In this document: positions 1 through 11,410 of the stretch, piece after piece
Layout: each line of letters begins with the position of its first letter
Numbering within the stretch: the stretch's first letter is position 1
NCBI RefSeq assembly: GCF_000388065.1
Contig: NW_009242974.1
Location: forward strand, 3,749-24,541
DNA from: Fonticula alba
Lineage: Eukaryota > Opisthokonta > Rotosphaerida > Fonticulaceae
Direction: 5' to 3'
DNA length: 20,793 nucleotides
Notes under the pieces: generated by a model
What the model saw: the letters and a program-made list of their open reading frames with translations, nothing else
Databases searched by the model: none
What the model was told of the DNA's origin: nothing
Position numbers and translations under genes: made by a program

Positions 1-1463
1 CCCGCGCATGCGCGCCCCACGCCCACAAATAGATCCCCACACACAGCCCCTCCGCAAAGAGCAGCCCCCCGGAGGGAGCCCGGCCCCAGCGAGCACGAGC
101 GCATACACACAAGGAGATCGCACGCCGCTGCACAGGACACCGCAAACACAAACCCGAGGAGGGCCTCCCATCCAGCAACCCGTCCGTTGGCTGTCCGGCT
201 CGCATTATCAAATGATATGAATTCGCATTTTCCTTTGAAGAAAGACATTATTGGCTAAGGCTCGCACATGATGTGCTAGAGCCACGTGCCCAGCACATGC
301 CCATCCGCCTTGCCATCCGCCAGGACGGGAGGCATGGCGCCGCGCGCTCCCGCCAACCTGGCGCCCCCCGGCGCAGCCCTTCCCCATGTGCCCCCTCGTC
401 ACAGAGGGGCGGCCCTCCCTCAGCCTCCACCATGGCCGGCTGCCGGAGATGGCGAATGGCCCCCCCCCCTTTGCGCCAGGACAATCCGCATGCTCTGATG
501 CATACAGCCTGTCTTCTTCGCCGCCGCTCCCTCGCTCGCCCCCAACTCCTGCACTCGCCTCCTGCTGGCCCCACGGTCAGCGGCGCGCACCACGCACCTC
601 ATGGGCCCGGCAGTGCGGCGCAGCGCGCCGCCCCCCGCTCGTCTGGCCCCGCGCGGCCGACTGTCGGCCCCTCCGACAAGCGAAGGCGCAGCATCGGCCT
701 TCGCCGCAGGACGGTCCACCCTCCGCCGGCACACGGCCGCCGGAAACATGGCTCCCCTTTTTCCCCCCTCTCCCGGCAGGGCAGCCTCTCCCGGGCGCCG
801 AGAAGCGCCCCCTCTGTCTTTGGCAATCCCGGAAGGAGACCTGCTTGCCCCCACACGGTGCGTGTGTGCCAAGTGTGCCCGGCACCCGATCATGGGGCTC
901 CTTTGTTTGTCCGCCCTCCCGACGGTCGCCGCGCGCAGCATCGGCCATGGACGCGATAGAAGTGCGTGTGCGCGCGCGCACACGGTACGCGTCTGGCGCC
1001 CGGATGCCCGCCGAATGGCTTGCCTCTCCAAGTCCCCCTCTCGCCGCCAGCCAGTCCACCACATCGCGTGGGGCCTTGTTGCTCGGGCCGGGCCGATGGT
1101 TAGGGCCAGCACCGAGCCGATGCCTCGCCGCCTGCTTGCCCAACTCATCCGGCGCTGGGAACTCGCGCGCATGCCGCGCACCATAGCCCCATCCTCCCAA
1201 AGCGGACCCCCTCGCCATCGACCCATGTGCGCGAGGGGGAAAGGCCCGCAGCTGCGCACCCATACCAGCGCGGGGGCGGGAGTCGGCCTGCGCGCATGCC
1301 ACCACCGAGCGACATGCCGACCGGCGGCCAGGAGGGCAAAGGGGAGCGCCACAGCCGGCAAGACGCAAGACACAGGGCATGAGATGCTTGGCGACGCACG
1401 CAGGACATCGGGGATGCGCCTCGGATCGCGGGCAAGATGCACCGCGCCATGTCGCTCCAGCAG

Positions 1464-1483
1464 CCGCCGCCGCCGCCGCCGCC
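1464..1483. repeat. (CCG)n microsatellite
   Basis: Six CCG units followed by CC, directly readable. It lies in non-coding GC-rich DNA. Confidence 0.85.
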
Positions 1484-1679
1484 TCGCGCGACGCACCTGC
1501 ACATGGTGCCACCTCCTCCTCCGTCCGCCCGGCCGGGCGGACGCCCGAACGCACACCGGCACACCCGATGGCACGGCCATGCACATGTGCAGACACAGAT
1601 ATATATATGTGCGCACGCACAAAGGCCCCTGGCCAGGCGGAGGCAGGGGCCCCGCCCGAACGGCGCCCTCACGAACAGG

Positions 1680-1693
1680 CCCCCCCCCCCCCC
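1680..1693. repeat. poly-C run (14 C)
   Basis: An uninterrupted run of 14 C on the + strand, the longest of several in the left arm; another of 12 C lies at 6662-6673. Such runs recur only in the GC-rich parts of the window. They are prone to length errors in sequencing. Confidence 0.85.
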
Positions 1694-3398
1694 TCACTCC
1701 GACCCACCCTTCGCCACGATGGGGCCCGGCCCGCTGCCTCTTCCTCCCCGCCGGGCAGGCGCCGCCGCCCATCACTCCATCGCCTCATCGGCCCGCCAAG
1801 GCCCCTGGTCAGGCTCGACGCAGCCCCCCCGCCACAGGCAGTGCATGCCCCCTTCATGCCGGGGCCCCAAGGGCGCCCAGGGTCCACGGGGCCGCGCGAC
1901 AACCGACGCGCAAGAACACACGGCCACGTAGAGACACGCGCGCCTCCGACGACAGCCCCGTCGCCCGGGGGGCCTCTCCGCGCACATGCCCCTGCGCGTG
2001 GCGGTCGCTCCCAGGACACAGCCATGGCCGCGCGCCGCCGAGCGGCCCTGCCCGGTCGCGCGTCGACCACCCGCAGATGGCCGCCGTCGTCCGCCAACAA
2101 CCGGCTGCTCGCCGCCTCACCGAGAGCACCACCATGCCGGGGCCGCGCGGCCGGCCCATTCCACGCGCCGACTGCACAACCCCACACCGGTCCCCATTCC
2201 CCCCTTGCTCATTGTCGGGTCTTCCCGCACGCGAGCAGGGATGCGTCCGTGTTGCCCGGTCGGCCCTCTCGGCATGAGGACGCGGCCAACAACCACCCGT
2301 AGGCCCACGCCGCCCCCCGCCCCAAGGGGAGGGGGCCACCAGGGCCGGGCAGGCTCTTGCGCTTGCCCCGGCCCGTGGTCGGCACCTTCTTTGTCCTGCC
2401 TCCTGGGCCCTGCCCCTTGTCCTCCCCGGCCCCCTGGCTCCGAGGCGCGCCGCTGGTCCTTCGATCTGCGTGCCCTCCCTCCGCCCTTCGCGGCTGCCCT
2501 CGCCCTCGACACCGAGGCATACCAAATGCGAGTGCATCTGCCCGAACTCTCGGCCCCTGGACTACGGCTTTCCCCCCCTGGCTGACACTTGCCTTGGCCG
2601 GGCGGCCACCACGGCCAGCCTGTGCCCCGTATCCCATGGTTGCCCCATGGCGCCCCCCCCCCTCGGCTCCTGCCACGTTCGCTGCTCCTCCCGGCCGTGG
2701 CCAGGCCTCCCCCCCCCGGCGGGGCGCTACACCAGACTGGATCTCCTCCTCTGCCGGACGACTGATCTCTCGCCGCGGCCTGCACTCTGACGATGCTACC
2801 GGGACCGCTGCCGGCGGCGACCACGCACGGCGAGCCCGGCCCGCCGTTTGGAGGTGCCCCCCCCCCTCCCCGGAACCCCGGCCGGGCCTCGCGTGCCTCG
2901 GGAAAGCGCGCGTGCCCGGCCCCGGGAACCATAAGCCCGGCCTGTCTCGCGCCGAAATCCGCCCCTCGGCCGGCATCGCTTGGTCTGAGTCTCGGCCACG
3001 GTGGCCTCGGCCGTCGTCGGGCACACCATCGCGGCGGGCCGGTCGAGCACCGGCGCCGTCGCACGGCGCCCGCCCAGTCCGTCACCACGCCGCCACATGC
3101 GCCCGTCCCTCGGCCACAAGACGCTTCCCGATGTGCGCGCGTGACGCCCCGCCTGCCGGCGGCTCAAGCACGATGCGCCCCGCGACAATCCCCGCATCCC
3201 CCCCCCCGCGGCCCCCCGCCTCCCTCCCCGCACGAGCGCCACGCATCTGACCTGGGCCCGGCGTTGCTTGTGTTGCCTGCCACAGCCGCTGCCCCTCTGT
3301 GTCATCCTGTGCTGGCGCAGGCCGCCCCAGGGCCCTGTGGTTCCGACCAAAAAGGCCCCCCTCCCACCCGATCGGCATCGTCACCGGTCCTTCGTGTC

Positions 3399-3413
3399 CA
3401 CACACACACACAC
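3399..3413. repeat. (CA)n microsatellite
   Basis: About 7.5 CA units. Shorter CA runs are scattered through the left arm, for example near 5028 and 6030. Confidence 0.85.
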
Positions 3414-3950
3414 GCTGCTGCCCCATGTCTTCCTGACGATGGGCTGCTTGAGCACCCCCACCCAGGCTCCCCAGCACCTGCGGACAGACCACCAGCCAAA
3501 TTCTGCCGCGCGCACGCACGCGTACACCCCGACGATCCGCCCACCCGGTACGCCACATGGCATGGCACACATCCCCGAGCCCGCGAGACCCGCCGCGTTA
3601 TAAAATACACACCAATAGGCACGTCGACCGGCTCTTCCCGGCCACGGCGGCCTCTGTGCAGCCCGACGCCGGCCGAACGGCCCCCAGGGGCTTCCCGGTG
3701 CTCACGGCGGACACAATGCCCATCTTGTTTGAGTCACGCCCGGCACGGCGTTTGCCCACCACCGGCCTGGCCGACATACCGGGCCCACGCATCCGAGCCG
3801 GGGTCATGCTCCTTGCCCCGAGCAGCCCCCCGTGCCAGGTCCCTGCCCCGGGGGCGCCCTCACCTTCGCACGGACACTCCCGTCAAGCCGCGTATGATGC
3901 TTCGACCACGCCACGCGACGTCACGGCCCCCACGGATGCCGCTCGCACGG

Positions 3951-6900
3951 TGGGGCATCATTGCCCCCGGGGACCGGCACCGCCCCCGAGCCAGGCGCAT
4001 CGGCCCCCGGGCGAGCTCATGCGCCGCCCTCGCGCAGCGTCCCCCACGGGCCCGCCACCTCCTGGCCCCGCGGTCTCTCATACACACACACGCAAGCACA
4101 TGTGCCCATCTCAATGGACCACCCCGCGTGCGATCCCATGGCGATGCAGTTGCCCGGGAGCAGCGTGCGCCCCCTGCCTGCCCGGTGTGCGGACACAGTC
4201 AGACACGCGAAGAGATGCCACCGAGGGCCGGCCCTCTCGACCGGCACCGTCGGCAGCGACAGCCGCCTGCGGCCCCGGCTGGCGCCTCGCTCCGCCCGGT
4301 GCTCAGCTGGCCACAGCCAAGGCCGACAGCACCCTGCCCCGGAGGGGACAGCAGCGAGGCGCCGCCCCGGCCTGCAGGCTCCGCATCGCCTCGCGGACGA
4401 CGCCCCCCCGCCATGTGGCACAAACGGCTGCCCCTCGCGGTGTGGGCACCACCCGCCGAGCACCGCCGGTCGTGCGGGCTCGCTCCACCGGCGCCGGGGA
4501 ACATCCACAGGGAGCGCCAGCCAGATCCCGGCGACTCGAAGATGACCCCCCATCCGCACTCACGGGACGGCGGCGACGACGCGGGTCGGGCCGGGCCCCC
4601 TCGGCGACACGCGCCTGCCACTTTTCCTTTCGACCCGGCACGCGCGAAGAGACACACGCACGAAGCCACGCCACAACCACAGCCGCCCCGGTCACCTGCT
4701 TGCCAGAACGCGGCAGGCCCCCGGCAACAGCACAGTCACCAGCAGCCCTCGCCCCATAACGACCACGGCCACAACACCGGCCCGGGAGGTGGCCCATTCA
4801 AGGCACCGGCCCCAGCACCGCCGCACACCCGCCCGGCAGCCTTTTGCCCACATCGAGGGAGGGCAGCACGAGGCCCACGCTCTCGATCGGCACCACCGCG
4901 CACTCGCCCCCTCCCGCCTGGACCTCCTCCTCCCCCGCGCCAGCGTGACCCACTCGGCCCGCCAGATCCCCTTCAGTCGCTCATCTTCCAGGAGCGGCGC
5001 CGGCGTGGCCCCCCCCCCTCCACACACACAGACACGCGGCTCGGTGGCCGCCTGGCCTGCTTCGCCAGCAGGCCTGCCTGCATGGGGTCGCGCAGGCGAA
5101 AACACGCGCCCCCCCGCCTCCGCCCCATAGCCATAACAACCGTCGCCGGACGACACACAGCCATTGACCCCATTGCCCAAAAGGCCATGGCTCTCTCTCT
5201 CCCAAGCGTGCCCTGGCGCGCGCGCACACAGGGAGAAAAAAGATCCGACCGTACTTGCCCGGGGAATTGCTCGACACCAGGGCCACCATGGCCGGAGGGG
5301 CCCGCCTGCCCCGGCAGTCGGCGCGGTTCGCCAAACAGCCCCCTGGCTGGCCGCCGAGCGCCAGCCTCCCCCGGGAGAGGAGGCGCCGCAGCATCGAGAG
5401 GGGGAAAGGGAAATGCCGACCCGCCACCGTGGCGACGTCTTGCCGTCCGGAAAACCCGGACCGGTGCAAGGGCCTCGCACAGGATGCCTCCACCAGGTCG
5501 GCTTGCGCCGATTCCACCCCCGGGTGTCCACAAAGGCGCAACAGAACATCAGGCGATGGAAAGCCGCAGGCCAGCCACACCCCATAACCACCAGGGACCA
5601 GGGTGGGCGGCGGACTCCCGAGGGCAGGCCGGAGCAGCGAGAGGGGCAGAGAGAAAAATACAGCCTCCCTCCCCCCGGCCGGAGGGCACCCACCAGGCAC
5701 AGGGAGGACCTCGCACAGCAGAGAGAGAAGAACCCCCGGCCCGCAAGACGAACCCGACGGGGGGAGCCAGGACACACGAGAGGACGCCACGGAGCATCGG
5801 TCAGCCACACACGCGGCAACACCCGCGCGCCCGGGCGCCGGGAGGGGGAGAGCAGGCCCGGGCCCTTGGCCAAGCCCCAGGCGCGCGCCCGTGGGCACAT
5901 GTGCACGCGCGCCCGTGTCGCCCGCCAGCCCCGCCCGCCTCCCCGCGAGCAGCACCCTTCGCCGGACATGTATGCGCGCATACCCCGGCACAACCAGCGG
6001 CCCAAGGGGCGAAGAGCCGGAAGAACAACACACACACATGCACACTCGAGCAGGAGAACAAAAAGAACGGCCCCGCACGCGTTGCGGGCACATGCCAAGT
6101 CACGCCCGAGCAAGCCGAGGAAAAAAGCCGGGAGTAGCGCGCCCCAGGGGCACATGCGCCGGCCGCGAGCCGGCAGACAGCCCGCCCGATCGCCGGGCCC
6201 GCCACTCGGGCCAGCTCGACCGGCAGCAGGGGGGGGATGCCACACGCACGTCCGTTCGCGGACAACCGAGAGAGGAGGCTGGGGGCAGGAAAAACGGGAG
6301 AGGAGGAAGGGGAGGCCACATGTCTGGCCCGCCCGCCGCCCCCGGGGGAGACACACCGCCCCGGCACATCAATCCCCATGGCCACGGCTCATTGGGGGGC
6401 AGGGAGCCGCAGACCGAGAAACACCCCCCGGCCGCGACACACACACGCCTGGCGGGGACGCGGCCGCACGTGCCACCCGCACAGGGCCCCGCCCAGCAAC
6501 CGATCCGTTGGCAGACGCGCGTCCGTTGGACCCTGGCGCCCGCCCGGGACAGAATCCGCCCCCCGCCGGTCCAGGCCGCCAAGGGGGGGCGCGCACGCGG
6601 CAGTCCCGGTCGGATCTCCCACCCGGCCCCCCGAGAGGGCCAGCCCCCCCGCACGCCACCGCCCCCCCCCCCCGCCCGCCGGTCGATCTGGCCCACCCTC
6701 CCGCCGGCGAAGGCGCTGCCAGGCGGCCCTCCGCCCGAGGCCGATCGGCACGACCACGCGCATCCGCCAGCGCCGGGCCTTCGACACCCCCTCTCGCCCT
6801 GCTCGTGGCCACCGCCTCGTGGCCAGCCCCGAGCATGCAAAGCGCGCTGCCAGGCCAGACCCACGCCCCTCCCCCTGCCTCCAAGGGGGCGGCGTGACAG

Positions 6901-9640
6901 GTGCAAGGGCGGGAGGCATCCCAACGCCCGGTCCTGCCCTGGCTGGGCTGCGGCGCCGGCTCGGCCCCGACGAAGACATCGCCGGCGCCGCCATACCACC
7001 GGCTCCGGACCGATGGCCAGGCGCCTCGCCCTCCTGGCCCAGGCTCGCCGGAGGGCTGCTCTGGCCCCGGGGCCACGCCCAGGGCACGGGCATCCCCTCC
7101 TGGCTGCCCTCGCCGCGCCGGGACGCCCGCCGATGCCGCCCAGGCCGCCGCCACATCCCGGGTCATTACCCCCCCCCCAGGCGGGGCCACGCCCATGCCG
7201 GGCCCGGGCGCGTACACCAGGCACCCTACTCCACGCTGCGCATATAGATGCACCGGGGCACGCGCCTGCGCGCACAAACACACATGGCCGCCCGTGGACC
7301 TTCACCTCCCTGTGCACGCACGCCCACATCCATGGCCGGGCCCAGTGCGTCACCCGGCAGGGCGCCCAAGCCAGGGGCACTCGCGCCCGAGGGAAATGCC
7401 CGGCCCTGTCCGCAGCGCCACCCGGCCAACCCCCGACAAGGGAACCGGCCCGTCTCGACGACCCTTTCGCAGCCACCCCCTCCCCCCAGGGGAGCCTCCT
7501 GCGCCCGCCACAGCCACATGCGACCCGCGCCAGGGCGGCCCGCATGGGGACAATCCACAAACCCGGGAGACCGACGCTCCTCCCGGCCGGGGAGGGCCCA
7601 GCACCCGGTGCCTGGCACTGAGGGACCCGCACCGGCCACGTACGCCATGCAACAGCGAAGTGTGCCCGCAGGCAGGCACGCGCATGCCCGGAGCACAGGA
7701 GGCCAGAATTCCGCCCAGCCCCTCGGCAATCCGGCCCCGAGATGGGCGGCGAGCGGCCACGGGCCACACAGGCCACGCCGTGTGACGGGACGCTTGCTGG
7801 CTTTTCGGCCGGGCCCCCTGGCGATCCCGGACCCAGTGCACTCGCGCCGCGCATTGTCGATCGCCGCACACCCGCGACCGAGTCCCTCCCACCACCGGTG
7901 CCATCTGCCGGCAGGGGGGAAGGCGCGCCGCCCCGACACGGCCCCCGCCCGGGCGAGGCACAGGGACACCCTCTCGCCACGCGGCCATAAAGTCGCGCGG
8001 CCGAGAGCGAGCGCACAAACACTCAACCTTTCACATGCGTGGCATCCCCCCGTTCACCCCCCTGCAAAAGAGCCGCGGGCATTCAATTCTTTCCCTGGTA
8101 TACGCGAGGGGCCTCGACATCAGGGGCGGCACGCAGACACCCCCGGGAGCGCTTTTCCAATCAGAGGATTAATAGACCCCCCCTCCTATGGCAGGCGGTC
8201 GTGACCGGGGGGCAGCGACACGGAAAGGTCGGCCACAGGGGCAGGCACCCGGCGATGGAAACGCAAGCCCCACAACGCGGGCGGCACGAGGAGGGAAGGA
8301 TACCCGACAATGGCCGACCATCACTGGATAGCCGGCTAGCCGCCACTGCGTACACGCTCGTTGGCCGTGGTGGGGACAATAACCAGCCAGGGCTCAACCG
8401 ACCGCTGGTGATGCGCCACCCACCTCGGCCCAGGTGCCCAGGGACAAGAGACCCGGGCGGGGCGCGAGCGAGTGGGCGTCGGCAGCGATGCGCCCCAATC
8501 TTGGTGCGGGGCTCGCAGCAAGAAGGACGAGGGACGCCAACCGGAGCCCCATTCGGAGCCCGCACACTCCCCAGCACGACGCGAAGACCCGCCGACGGGC
8601 CGAGAGCGGCGGACACGTAGCAGCGAGCCCATGGAGGCACGAGGGACCAGAGTCCCACAAGCAGCAATCGCGGGCCCAGCGGGGCGGCAGGCAGCCGCCG
8701 CGACACAGTCACCCCCGGAAGGGGGCACAGCGCAGGGCACGGACAGAACAAGAACATCCAACCGCCATGATGGCACCCGGGGATCCTTCCCAGCAAGGCG
8801 ATGGCTTTGGCGATGGCGGCACTAGCGAGGCGCCACGGCCGGCCCGAGCATCACCCCGAACGGACGACCAGTCACAACCAACCGCACCAGGGCGCTCCCC
8901 TTTCCCGCGGGGACCACCGACGACGGGCCGCGGCCGGGGATAGCCTCCCGGACCGCGTAAAACCGAAAGACAGCAAAGAGAGGCATGGCGACATGTCAAC
9001 AAGCCCGGCAGGAGCGAGAGGCCCGGCGCGGCCGGCCCTGGTCGGGACGAACAGAGGCAGCCTCAGCCGGCAGGTGCATGCAGAGAGAGAGATCAGGTCC
9101 CGCAGACCGAATCACGCAGGGCACCAAGTGGGAAGGGCAATCGAGGAGTACCGGCCCCATGGAGGACAGCCCGCGGCAGGGCCGGAATAGCACTCTTCCA
9201 CAACTCTCCATGCACATGCCGAGGATCGGCCTCGGGACACACTCTCCCGGCCGGGGGATGATGACAGACCAAAGAAGGGAATCCCAACCACCACGGACAT
9301 CAGACGAGAAAAGTCCACACTGACCACGAAAAAAAGGCACACAAGCGCGAGTACGAGTCCAGACGTGTGAGTGCAAGCCAAGGGACCCGTCACGCCGACC
9401 GATAAAGCCAGCCCGGGCACGGGGCACACACATGCCATGCACACACCGCGGCAGGGCCAGGCCGACCAAACGAGACGGGCACAGAGACGACACAACGAAC
9501 CACGCCACAGGCGATGCCATCGCACATGCGAGCCCGTGGCCGCGCCCGGCGGACAAGCCCCGTACACACCGTCGTTCGTTCGGGCAGCCGGCACCGCCCA
9601 AGCGAATCACCAGAGGAGAGGCAGGAGCAAAGACAGCAAT
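3951..9640. other. GC-rich, T-depleted, gene-free DNA
   Basis: High-GC sequence in which the + strand is strongly depleted of T. In 5641-5820 I count 6 T against 52 A. The open frames here are all low-complexity (R, P, A, H, G, Q) and overlap in several frames on both strands, so I support no coding gene. The strand bias could come from transcription-associated mutation, from a long non-coding transcript, or from replication polarity. I cannot choose among these from sequence alone. Confidence 0.55.
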
Positions 9641-9642
9641 GT

Positions 9643-9709
9643 GAGCAGGAGCAAAATCCGGGAGCGAGCAGGAGCAAAATCCGGGAGCGAGCAGGAGCAA
9701 AATCCGGGA
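9643..9709 (+). repeat. 23-bp tandem repeat, about 2.9 copies
   Basis: The unit begins gagcaggagcaaaatccggg and is 23 bp long, with copies starting at 9643, 9666 and 9689. The copies are identical over the visible length. A degenerate partial copy (gcaggagcaaagacagcaa) precedes them near 9621. Because 23 is not a multiple of three, the repeat shifts frame with each copy, which argues against a coding role. Confidence 0.85.
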
Positions 9710-10572
9710 AGTGGAGGGGGCCGGCCGGCCGGCCGCCGAGGAGAGAAGGGGCGAGGCAGGGGAGAGGGATAGAGGGGCGAGAGCGTCGGATCCCTGGCCA
9801 CGGGGGCGCGTCAAGAAAGGCATCGGCCGCAGGCGGACTGTGGTTCTTTAGCGTCGAACGACGGCCGCCTCGCACTCGTCGGCGCATTCGGTCGCGGCGG
9901 ACACCGCAGAGAACCCCCTCAGCAAATTGAGTCACTCTCCAGGGTGGGAAGCCACACGCGCTCTTGATGCACTTGGTTACAACGAACTCCATTCCTTCGA
10001 AGGGAGAACACACCGAGGAAGGCACGGCATGGGGCCCACCGGGCTCGGCCCATGCGGGGGGCCCAAGCGGGGAAGGGAGATGCGACCATGCGCTGGGTCT
10101 TCGAATTGGGCCTCCAGCCCAGATCAGGATCACAAAACACACCTCGTGCTGGCCACCGGCTCGGCTCGATGAGTCCCCCTCGGCAGTCCTATGCCATCCA
10201 AGAGCGTGGCTGAAACACCAGTTGGGCCGTCTCCAGGGCTTCCTCCCGGACCCGGCTCGAACATGGCTCGACACTCATTCCTGTGTGAGTGTCGGCCAAC
10301 CTATCGACGGCCGGGCAGCCCGCCTCAACCAGCTGGATGTGACATATGCCCGGGACCTACAAACAGGCGATGCATACACAGAGAGCTCATCGGGCAAGGA
10401 CGCTTCACCGGGAAAGCATCTCTCAACGTTTCACTCCAGAGAGGGAGTGATGGATACATAAGACCTAGTGGGGCAGGCACTCCACACATGATGACTGGCA
10501 GGGGCCCAGTGTAGTTGTAGTCATAACGAAAAGACTGCCAACGATTGGTCCCCGGAAGTCCCGGCGCATTTG

Positions 10573-10606
10573 ACCAACCACTAACCTAGTTTCCCGGTTG
10601 GTTAGT
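10573..10606. other. Small imperfect hairpin with two alternative stems
   Basis: Left side 10573-10586 (accaaccactaacc) can pair in two registers with right side 10596-10606 (ggttggttagt): accaacc with 10596-10602, or actaacc with 10600-10606. Each stem is 7 bp. It lies about 500 bp upstream of the TATA-like box. Function unknown; it may be chance. Confidence 0.3.
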
Positions 10607-10900
10607 CAGATAATTCTTAAACTGACACCCCCATGTTGCGGCGTAGCATGGACGAAGAGAGCTCACCAGACGACGGTCATTTTGTTTCCAGGATCCATTT
10701 CATTAAATGTTTATTACTCCAGGGCTTCTACGGGCGAATATATTCCCTGAGACCAACGCACATGTGTCCATGCCATATCATTGGCAACACGTGGATGCCT
10801 GGAAACGAGGGCATCTCCGAAACCCGACCCGTATCGCCGATGGTCTTCGATCGTACTTATGAGTCGTGGGATCATCATAATAATCGTTGCTTTTTTATAT

Positions 10901-10920
10901 TCATCATCATCATCATCATC
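10901..10920. repeat. (TCA)n microsatellite
   Basis: About 6.7 TCA units, directly readable, in the flank upstream of the Asteroid-like gene. Confidence 0.85.
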
Positions 10921-11106
10921 GCATACAGGTGTTGTGCCTTGTGTGTTGAACGACTAGCCTCAGAGTGCTTTGGGAGACGATGGATGCAAGTAGTTCATAA
11001 ACGCACACATATCGAGTGGGTGTCGAGATGCAAGGGCCAAGTAAGGATCGTGGCGAATAGGGACGGATGAGGTACAGACCAAGGTCAGATGTCAGGGCTG
11101 CAGGGG

Positions 11107-11114
11107 TATAAAAG
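11107..11114 (+). promoter_or_regulatory. TATA-like box of the Asteroid-like gene
   Basis: The sequence tataaaag lies 304 bp upstream of the start codon, and about 155 bp upstream of the inferred 5' leader intron. A pyrimidine-rich tract follows at 11156-11213, a plausible transcription start region. No mapped start site is available, so assignment rests on position and motif. Confidence 0.5.
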
Positions 11115-11161
11115 GAGGCACGATTGAGGACAGGTCAAAACATAAAAGGGGCATCTTCCTC

Positions 11162-11206
11162 TCATTCCCCTCATTCCCCTCATTTCCCTCATTTCCCTCA
11201 TTCCCC
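11162..11206 (+). repeat. Pyrimidine 9-bp tandem repeat in the 5' leader
   Basis: Five consecutive 9-bp units of the form tcatt(c/t)ccc start at 11162, 11171, 11180, 11189 and 11198. They lie inside a nearly pure pyrimidine stretch (11156-11213), 55 bp downstream of the TATA-like box. They are likely part of the core promoter or the untranslated leader. Confidence 0.75.
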
Positions 11207-11261
11207 CACTCCCTAAGTCAGAAATAATTCGTCTTCTTCAAATCCATCAAGGATAGTCTAG

Positions 11262-11394
11262 GTAACATTTCTGAAGATAAACACACAATCCCATCCGCCC
11301 ACAATATTCTTACTCCTGACTTGGAACTTGTCTTTGGCCTGGTTGCGATGGTCCATCTTTCGGAACACGACTAACGTACTGTCATATATTACAG
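11262..11394 (+). other. Probable intron in the 5' untranslated leader
   Basis: Donor GTAACA after ctag, branch-like gactaac at 11369-11375, and acceptor tattacag ending at 11394, 20 nt beyond the branch A. The length would be 133 nt. The start codon follows 16 nt downstream. The signals resemble those of the coding introns of the same gene. Because it is non-coding, reading frame cannot test it. Confidence 0.6.
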
Positions 11395-11410
11395 CAAGGC
11401 CACCCCGAAG

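Larger units (their letters stand above)
1..3950. other. GC-rich, C-biased, gene-free DNA
   Basis: Very GC-rich sequence with many runs of C on the + strand, plus CA, CCG and short TA repeats. Long open frames exist on both strands and in overlapping frames. Their translations are proline-, arginine-, alanine-, histidine- and glycine-rich low complexity with no recognisable motif, as expected when stop codons are rare for compositional reasons. I saw no tRNA-like, rRNA-like or splice-bounded coding segment. It could be intergenic, subtelomeric or heterochromatic DNA, or contain untranslated transcripts. Confidence 0.6.
9710..11100. other. Compositional transition zone, no gene supported
   Basis: Base composition moves from GC-rich to roughly neutral across this stretch. 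Open frames of 70 to 165 codons occur at 9964-10461, 10191-10514 and 10633-11070 on the + strand, but none shows a domain I know. The 10191 frame has a cysteine-containing patch (C-x-C, then C-x2-C). The 10633 frame runs through a TCA microsatellite. I treat them as chance frames or remnants. The interval probably serves as the upstream flank of the gene starting near 11.1 kb. Confidence 0.45.

Noticed and set aside
1624-1651. 8-bp GC-rich hairpin (ggcccctg / caggggcc)
   Set aside because: Short palindromes of this kind are common by chance at this GC content, and a near copy of one arm near 1800 lacks the partner.
2793-6137. A 1114-codon open frame on the + strand
   Set aside because: Almost entirely Pro, Arg, Ala, His, Gly and Ser low complexity. 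Frames of similar quality overlap it on both strands. It is explained by high GC and lack of T, with no domain or codon periodicity visible.
173-6530. Similar words around cagcaacc..ccgttgg near 173 and 6494
   Set aside because: Only about 15 bases match with a change inside; not enough to claim a dispersed repeat.
6100-8022. A 640-codon open frame on the minus strand
   Set aside because: Gly/Arg/Ala/Cys low complexity, antisense to equally open + strand frames, with no motif. It is compositional, not coding.
10633-11070. 145-codon frame just upstream of the Asteroid-like gene
   Set aside because: It runs through the TCA microsatellite (Ile run), has no known motif, and occupies what looks like promoter-proximal flank.
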